A DNA stretch of 47,598 nt. Origin: Chara braunii. Its lineage: Eukaryota; Streptophyta; Charophyceae; Charales; Characeae. Location of the stretch: the NCBI GenBank assembly GCA_003427395.1, contig BFEA01000509.1, positions 1,091,824 to 1,139,421 on the forward strand, written 5' to 3'. The notes under the pieces are model-generated. The model had not been told where the DNA came from and made no database searches. It was given only the letters and a program-made list of their open reading frames with translations. The position numbers and the translations under genes are program-made. Positions 41,497 to 47,598 of this stretch are shown piece by piece (the stretch's first letter is position 1; each line of letters opens with the position of its first letter).

Positions 41497-43339
41497 GGAT
41501 ACTCAGAGAGAGAGAGGGCTGGGCGATGAGGGAAGACGTGCAGGGAAGGAAGTAATAGAGGTTGGAGAGGACACGCCCCCACAGACGCCAGCGGTGGGTT
41601 TGAGACTCGGGGTTGCAACAAAGAGCACTCGGCAGACGGGGGAGAGATTGCAGAGAGAGGAGGCCCCATTACCTTCATCAGAAAAGACTCCTTCGCCAGA
41701 GGGGAGAGCAGAAAGGAGGAGGGAGAGGGAAGCTGTAAGGAGAGAAGCCTTGACCTTGATTGACAGGCACCTAGCAGCTCATGCCCTGGAGCACCCAGAC
41801 CTGGAGGAGCTAGCACCTGCAGAGCCGCGCCAGGAACCATGCCAGCCCGAGAAGGAGGTGGAGGCAGAAATCCCGAAGAGGGTCGACCTCCGCACGAGGG
41901 AAAGGGCGCCAGCTGGAGAGACAGCAGAGGAAAAGAAGGCGAGAAGAACCAGGAGGATAGAAGAGGTATGGCAAGAGAGGCAGAGGTTGGAGGTGGCGGG
42001 GACACTTCCGGAGCAGCAGCAGGAGAGGCAGAGATCGGAGGCAGCAGGAGCACTCCCGGGTCAGCCACCCAACGAGCCAGCTAGGGCCCCGGAGATCCCT
42101 GAGATGTGGAGGGGCTTCTGGGAGCAGAGAGGAGAGGAGCTTCCTTCGCCAGTCAGAGTTGGGTTTGGGGTAGCAAGAAAGGCGGAAGAAAGATTGGACC
42201 GAGAAATCAAGTTCCTGGCCAAGACAACTTTTGACCGGCACTTGTTATTTGAGAGCGATCTGGCGGGAAAGAAGACAAAGGAAGAAGGTCATGGAGTACG
42301 CCTGGAGGCTATGGAGGTGGAAATCCAGGAACTCGGGGCATTGGTGGCCAGCCAGGCAGCCATCATCGAGAGCCTGAGGCAGCAAACTCAGGGAAAGGTG
42401 GACAAGCCAGAGAGTAGCCGGCAGGGAGAGCAGAGGCATCCAGGACAGGGATTGCCAGGGCAGCCATCTGCGGCAGGGCCTCACCAGGAGCCACCTATGG
42501 GGAGAGTTATCTTCGAGCCAGAGGAGGCGAGAGCCCAGAGACAGGCGGAGACAGAGGCGTTAGAGTTCAGAGCCCCTACCGAACTTGCGACGCTACCAGT
42601 GGCGGCGACGAGCCCAGTCATACCTTTGGCAGTAGAGGAGGGGCTGCCACCATCTAGCAGTGAGTCGGCTCAAGGCTCAGCAAAGGGATCCATGGGCGTG
42701 CTCCTTGAGGCGGTGCACACTATGCAGGAAGAGGCGAGTTTGTTTTCACCCGAGCAGAGGATAGAGAAGCCTCTTGAGAGAGAGATGGGGATTGAGGCGG
42801 AGGGTGTCATCGAGGGCAGGCTCCAGAGGTTGGGCACGCCTGAGTATGAGCCAGAGGAGATTGAGCAGCAGCCCGTGGTGGTGCCAGGAGAGATGCTCGA
42901 GAGGAGACCTCAGAGGTTGGACGTGCCTGAGTGCGTCCCAGCGACAGGGAATTTGAGGAGCAGACTGGGATCTTGGGCTACAGGATTTGGGTCTGGGGGA
43001 TCGGTTCCTGGGATAGAGCAGCAGGAGGTCGTTAGTACCGCAACTCCTCGATCAGAGCAGCAAGGGGATGTCAGTACCTTGGTAGGATCTCCTTCATCGC
43101 CATCTCCTCAGCCCAAGAAGAAGAATTTCAAGAGGAAGGTTGATCAACTATGCTTTTACTGCAAGAGGGGCATGCATCTGGCTCTGGACTGTCTCGAGTT
43201 CCTTGAGGATAAGGTAGAAGGGAAGGTCTCTGAAGTAGGGGGTAAGATGTATGATAGACAGGGTATGATAGTAGAGAAGTCCGCAGATAGACTTAGGGCT
43301 CAGTTATATAGGCAAAACCAGGAGGAGTTGAGGAGGTAG

Positions 43340-45378
43340 GGTCGGTTTGTCTATGTAAGTGGTCGAGTATCTTGTGAGGCATCAGCTTAGGCTCTGTGTG
43401 ATACCCTCTTAGACATAGAGATCCTTTTGATGATTGCTACTAGTCTAGATCTGAACTTCAGTGTTCCTACTGAGCTAGGGTCTTGAGGATCAGAGTGATC
43501 TAGATGAGGTATGTACATATTTAGGTGGCCTACACACTCGCTTTGAGAGACAGATCTGACATGTATTTTAGGGATAATTGTCTGCGTGAGTTTGGTGCGG
43601 CTTGAGTTGAGTGAGTTATGATTTGGAGACATTTTCTGTGTGAGACATTTTATTTTCCTGAGTGTATATTATGATGAGTTTTTTTTTCCAGGGACCATTC
43701 TTATACGTGACGATCACTTATCTCTCTCACATATGTGGTTGTGCTCTGATGTATGGTGGGTTCGTTGGACGATGTGTGAAAAACATCTTATTTTGCCATG
43801 GGTAGTGTGAATATGACTGTAAGCAAAAGTTGCCTACTCCTCGGTATACTCGTGCGATCTGCCCCCGGGCAGCTGATAGGGCAGAGTATAAGGGGAGGAA
43901 GCGCAGCCTGTTTGTGAAAAATTGTAAGGATTTTTGAAGAATTATGAGCCCAGGAGGCTCAAAACGCTTACCATGATGATTATTGATTGCTTAAGTTGTG
44001 ATGAGGACCCATAAGATGATTTCTTACTGATGCTTGTTTTATAATGAGTCCCCCCTGGATTTTGGAGAGGGGGATGTTTTGTGACGTTGTGTGTTATAAT
44101 GAGACCCCTCGTGATTTTTTGAGCAGGGGATGTTGTGTATTATGATGATATCCCCTCGAATTTTTGAGGAGGGGAAGTTTGGTTTTATGATGAGACCTCT
44201 CGTGATTTTTGGAAGAGAGGGTGTTTTGTTTTATGATGAGAGCCCCTTGGATTTTTGGGAAAGGGGATGTTTTTGTTGTTGGAAGACTCACCTTCAAAGG
44301 TGAGTAAACTGATTTATGGCATGGTAAGCTATCTGATGAGTGATAAAGTCTGACGAAAAGGGTCACTTTTGTTTGGAATGTTTGAGAAGGTCGCAATGAC
44401 CGCAGGGCGAGATGATGTCTCACAACGGGTGGCTGCTGGCTCTGATCAAGTCAGGGGTCACGGCCTGATGGACCTAGCGGTGATTTTGTTTATGATCGTG
44501 CGAAGGATACCATGCCTATCGTGGAAGGGCTGGTAAATGCCTTCAGACTCCTACGTAATCGCGCAGTTGGCCAGTGATTTTGTTTTGCGACACTCCGTCT
44601 AAACCACTTGTGCTAGTTCTGGGACATATTAAGAAAGACCAAGCTAACGGTAAGAACTTAGTACCTCTAGGGCGTAACCCCATTGGATGCTGCTAGCCGG
44701 CGCAACCTGGTTGCGGAACCGCGGGGTAAGAGTTTAAAGGGAGTTGCCCGCCCCAGGGAAATTACTCCGTGGAATAATGGAGGTTGAGAATTTTGGGAGA
44801 ATCCTGATTGAATGTTTATCAAGAGAAAACCTATCGTTGCGTAACCAACAAGGGGTACTGCCGTTAAATAACAATGCGGTGGGCCGTAGTCCTGACCCGA
44901 TCAGCCAGGCTATGGTGGGCCAAGATGGAGACCTAGCCTTTCTGTACTAGACTGCAGAAAGAGCTAAGCAAATATTAAGTATACGTATATACATATGTGT
45001 ATTTGATTGCGAGAGATTTTCTGAGAAGGAAGGCTGGACTGCTTTCAAAGGTCTCGATTAAGGCCCGCGTCCCTAATTTTGGCCAGGACTAGGGACACCC
45101 AACAAGAAGCCGAAGGTTGTCTAGGACCGGGGAGAGGACGATTGGGAAGGTCTTTGGAACTTATGCTCTCAGTGTCCTAATGTATGGACCGTGAGAGGCC
45201 CAGGTTAGAAACCTGGCAGCATATAGTTGTGGAGGCATGGTTTGATGGAGGCCTCTACCCTGTGTTTGTCGGCTAATCGGATTGGCTCCTTTCTCGTCAG
45301 CATTTGGACGGCGAATAGATTTATAACTCTCTAATTTGGCGAAGCGACTGGGACGTCGCTTAATATGGTCCGGTAAGT
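43340..45378 (+). other. 3' untranslated region of the giant element
   Basis: About 2 kb without a convincing ORF. It holds a hairpin array at 44.05-44.27 kb, a perfect hairpin ACTCACCTTCAAAGGTGAGT at about 44287-44306, a palindrome GCAACCTGGTTGC near 44704 and CCAGGTTAGAAACCTGG near 45202. I see no polypurine tract next to the LTR at 45379. Confidence 0.65.
44045..44275 (+). repeat. array of five short hairpins with GATTTTT loops
   Basis: Five units spaced 44-54 bp each begin after ATGAG/ATGAT and read pyrimidine arm, (G)GATTTTTGG-like loop, purine arm, then (A)TGTTTT. The arms change together: CCCCC/GGGGG (44050), CCCCT/AGGGG (44105), CCCCTC/GAGGGG (44152), CTCTC/GAGAG (44197), CCCCTT/AAGGGG (44243). 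Pairing is preserved in all five while arm sequence differs, the same logic as the leader array at 30.03-30.71 kb. Confidence 0.8.
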
Positions 45379-47598
45379 TGTCGGCGTGAATACCCTTAGA
45401 AGGGTATCCGCCCTGGTTTTTGCATGCGACAGAAAATGGTTTTGGTTTAAGTATACTGCGCCAGGCGCGGCTGTGTCTGTGATTGCACTGACTGGATGGT
45501 TGACTAGAAGTTAAGAGTGTGTGGGCGCGCGTGATTTCTTTCCCCTGTTGATAATTGTAAAGCCGGCACAGGCGCCGGCCGCCTCGCGAACTATTATTAT
45601 TTATTTATATTTGATTAAACTAGGATTACAAACACCGTTGCTTTTTTATTGATATACCTGATCAGGATGCACGCACGCTCATACGGAAGACGGCTTCGAC
45701 AACGGCGTGACTTCCGTGCGGTAAACAGAGTATGCGAGAGGATAGAACGTGTGTCAGACCCCCACGTGGTAGGTGCGGGAGCTTGGTGGGCGTGGGGTGT
45801 TGAAGGTAAGGTACGACTCTTGGAGGCCTAGGGGTGTGCGGTGACAAGGGGTTGGCGATGCGATGCCCCTGACTTCATTTTAATCTCCTATTTTGTTTCA
45901 TTTTTATTTTTTTTATTTTTTCTAAGTTTACTGATCGGTTTCGAGACCAGCGGTGAAATCGATGGGTCCGCTTCAGTTGGTTCGCGTTGAACTGCTGGGA
46001 AACGGACCCGAGTTCGGAATGCCGACGGATTTTCTCTACCCCGCCGGTCTTGAGATAAACGGACCAAGGGGGTTTAACGTATGTATAAACCGGTGAGTGA
46101 TTAGCCCATGGGGCGGAAGAGACATGGCTGGTGGGGGCGCTCTGCAGGCGTACCGCCCGCCGCCCACAGTTTGTTGTGAGAGGTTTAAGTGTGAGCATGC
46201 GTCGTTGAGGCCTGAAGGACGGGGGGGCGGTAGGAGGCCGCCGCAGCGTTGGCAGTGCGGCAAGCTGTCCTGATAGCAGGTGACTTGGAACCCCACCCGC
46301 TTTGGTCTTCAAAATTCTTATTTGAATATTTGCTACTACCATCAAGATCTGCGTAGGGAACGACCTCGCAATGGCTCAAGCGGTGGGCCTTGTCGGAGGC
46401 CTGGGGGTCTGATCGTTGGGAGCCCGAGGGGGCAATGGGCTCTGGGCAGTGTAGGGGAGGCCGTGGCGATAGCCTACTGAGTAGCGGCCAATGGGGGATA
46501 GCAGCAGCATCGCGCAGAGCCGGGCCATGAAGCGCAGCGGGGTAAAAAGGGTAGCGCAGCGGAGCTGCGAAGACCCGTAGTGGAACGGAGTGCTGCTGAG
46601 CGGCGGGTATCGTGGGCAGGAAGCGGAGTGCTGCGCCAGGGGGCGTTGGGTGCTAGCGAACAAGGGAAGTAGATAGCGCAGCGGGGTGACACGCGCTGTG
46701 AGAGCAAAGCGTCCGGGCGACGGGATGAAGGTAGACAGTGGGGAAGAAACAGTGGTGGCAGAGGGAATGAACTGCGATGGGGGGTTGGTGCCAGGTACAT
46801 ACGAGAGGTTGAAGTAGGCAACAACGAGGAGCCAAGTGGAGAAAGTGACGGGCGCTGAGGTTGAGGAACGAGGCAGCATGTCGGGCTGCTGTGGGACCGA
46901 GCGTTGTGGCAGCAGCTAGCGCAAGAGTATGGTGGCAACGGGCAGCAAAAGTAAAAGAGGGGAAGAAACAAACCTGGAGCAGTTCCCCGATAGGTACATG
47001 CAACAGAGGAGATGGCAAAATGCTGAGTGGGCGCGGTCTAAACATCATGGCTCTCTCTTTCGTTGACAGAATCGATAGAGAAAAGAGGCATTCCCGAGGT
47101 TTTGACCCCGGGCGAATCAGATAGAAGTGTTAGATTTACCAATAGGTTAGTAGTCTAGGAGATTACTGAGAAAGCATGGGTGTGAGGAGCTATGGCGGAG
47201 CAAGCGGGAGGAGAAAGGAAAAAGGATATCTCCCTCGATCCTTGACCAAATCGAGGGAGGGAAGAGCTAACTTGGGGGTTTTGAGGGCGGGCGATGTCAT
47301 ATCTGCTGTTAGTTTCAGTGTTAGATTAGTAATAGAGGGGGTCAGTAAGAAAGTTGGTGCGCGAAGAGTGTCAAAGAAGAAGAAGAGCGTGAGTAAGGAG
47401 TTGTATTTCGCCTGTTTCTCAACGAAAACAGGCGGGGGGAGATCTGAAACGGAGGTTTCGGGGCAAGGCGAGTCCAACCGTGAAGTTAGTTTTGGGAAAG
47501 AGTAAGTAGATTAGAGGTTAGTAGAGAAAATGGTTGCGCGTAGGGAGGGAGGCTGAAAGTGGGATGAATCTACCCCATTCCGAGCGAAAGATTCATCC
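45379..47598 (+). repeat. 3' LTR of the giant element (runs off the window)
   Basis: Same sequence as 26441..28673 with about 5-6% differences in the stretches compared and a few small indels (2211 versus 2233 bp to the shared GAGCGAAA). It starts TGTCGGC with the palindrome at 45390-45407. The window ends 9 bases after the last comparable base, so its 3' end and any target-site duplication are not visible. Confidence 0.85.

Larger units (their letters stand above)
40431..43339 (+). pseudogene. second Gag-like ORF (Gag2) downstream of integrase
   Basis: An ATG at 40431 opens MPRGGKGTRPP, then a TAG, and the frame continues with TPEYDGGNIELFLDSFWEHA and DDWMQTLPLWTRKAERPLAR...RDWESCRAYLREAF, the retrotransposon Gag/capsid pattern (W..LPL...A...W..L...F). 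A 31-bp duplication at 40922-40983 shifts the frame. From 41243 a 698-codon ORF stays open, with EEVPR/EEVPQ pentapeptide repeats, long charged helical sequence and a C-terminal CCHC knuckle C637-C640-H645-C650 (CFYCKRGMHLALDC). It is thus a complete gag layout lying 3' of pol in the same LTR pair. Alternatives are a captured gag of another element or an ORF that took over an env-like position. Confidence 0.7.
26441..47598 (+). mobile_element. giant Ty3/gypsy LTR retrotransposon (at least 21.1 kb)
   Basis: Direct repeats of at least 2.2 kb (26441.. and 45379..) bracket gag, protease, RT, RNase H, integrase and a second Gag-like ORF, all on the plus strand. Both repeats start TGTCGGC followed three bases later by the same ATACCCTTAGAAGGGTAT palindrome, and are about 94-95% identical in the parts I aligned. 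The 5' LTR end falls in or near the N gap, so the primer site cannot be read. I see no clear polypurine tract before 45379. The right end lies beyond the window. Total size is in the range of the largest plant LTR elements. Confidence 0.85.

Noticed and set aside
44690-44740. tRNA-like look of the GCCGGCGCAACCTGG... stretch
   Set aside because: Only a short palindrome is present; no A/B box spacing or acceptor stem could be found.

Overview
This window looks like repeat-dominated nuclear DNA of a large eukaryotic genome. Two kinds of Ty3/gypsy LTR retrotransposon fill its right half, long microsatellites and assembly gaps (N) are present, coding sequences are broken by nonsense codons and frameshifts, and there is no bacterial-style operon structure. 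A charophyte green alga such as Chara braunii is my best guess. It rests on remembered resemblance of the gag/pol and hypothetical proteins, not on a search, so it is an inference. I see no convincing intact host gene.

Layout. 0-2.65 kb: homopolymers, a gene fragment repeated in inverted orientation at 6.57-6.93 kb, polypyrimidine DNA, and three copies or pieces of a tRNA-like SINE whose 3' end runs into (GT)n, followed by a GA/GT compound microsatellite. 2.65-5.9 kb: mostly featureless, with diverged short tandem repeats and one exon-like ORF (4.25-4.48 kb). 5.9-6.93 kb (minus): a dead Ulp1/C48 cysteine-protease gene. 7.05-7.72 kb: a 340-bp tandem duplication. 7.7-13.7 kb (minus): a long, broken, multi-domain gene with a ParB/sulfiredoxin-like segment, a region weakly resembling DNA methyltransferases, and an acidic tail. 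13.7-17.86 kb: dozens of copies of a 24-bp near-palindromic box (AB box), ending in a clean 172-bp tandem array; a 402-codon unknown ORF lies among them. 17.9-22.2 kb: GATC-rich repeats, a 146-bp hairpin, CA-rich DNA, a G-quadruplex-prone tract and an (ATC)n block flanked by a duplicated segment.

22.26-26.44 kb (minus): pol of a chromovirus (protease, RT, RNase H, integrase, chromodomain). Its reading frame is still open where it is cut at 26441 by the terminal repeat of a second, giant plus-strand Ty3/gypsy element. That element spans 26441 to beyond the window end: LTRs of at least 2.2 kb at 26441-28673+ and 45379-47598+, a leader of about 4.8 kb, gag with a CCHC knuckle, protease, RT-RNase H-integrase in one frame broken by five nonsense codons, a GPY/F tail, then a second Gag-like ORF with its own CCHC knuckle downstream of integrase, and about 2 kb of 3' non-coding DNA.

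The most unusual signal is in the untranslated parts of the giant element. There are three separate arrays of short stem-loops: eight hairpins with a conserved 19-nt loop and changing, often compensating stems (30.03-30.71 kb); six units of about 123 bp, each with an inverted repeat (30.97-31.66 kb); and five G/C-stem hairpins (44.05-44.27 kb). Stem changes that keep pairing suggest selection on RNA or cruciform structure. The AB-box family and the ParB-like/methyltransferase-like gene are the other leading candidates for undescribed biology.
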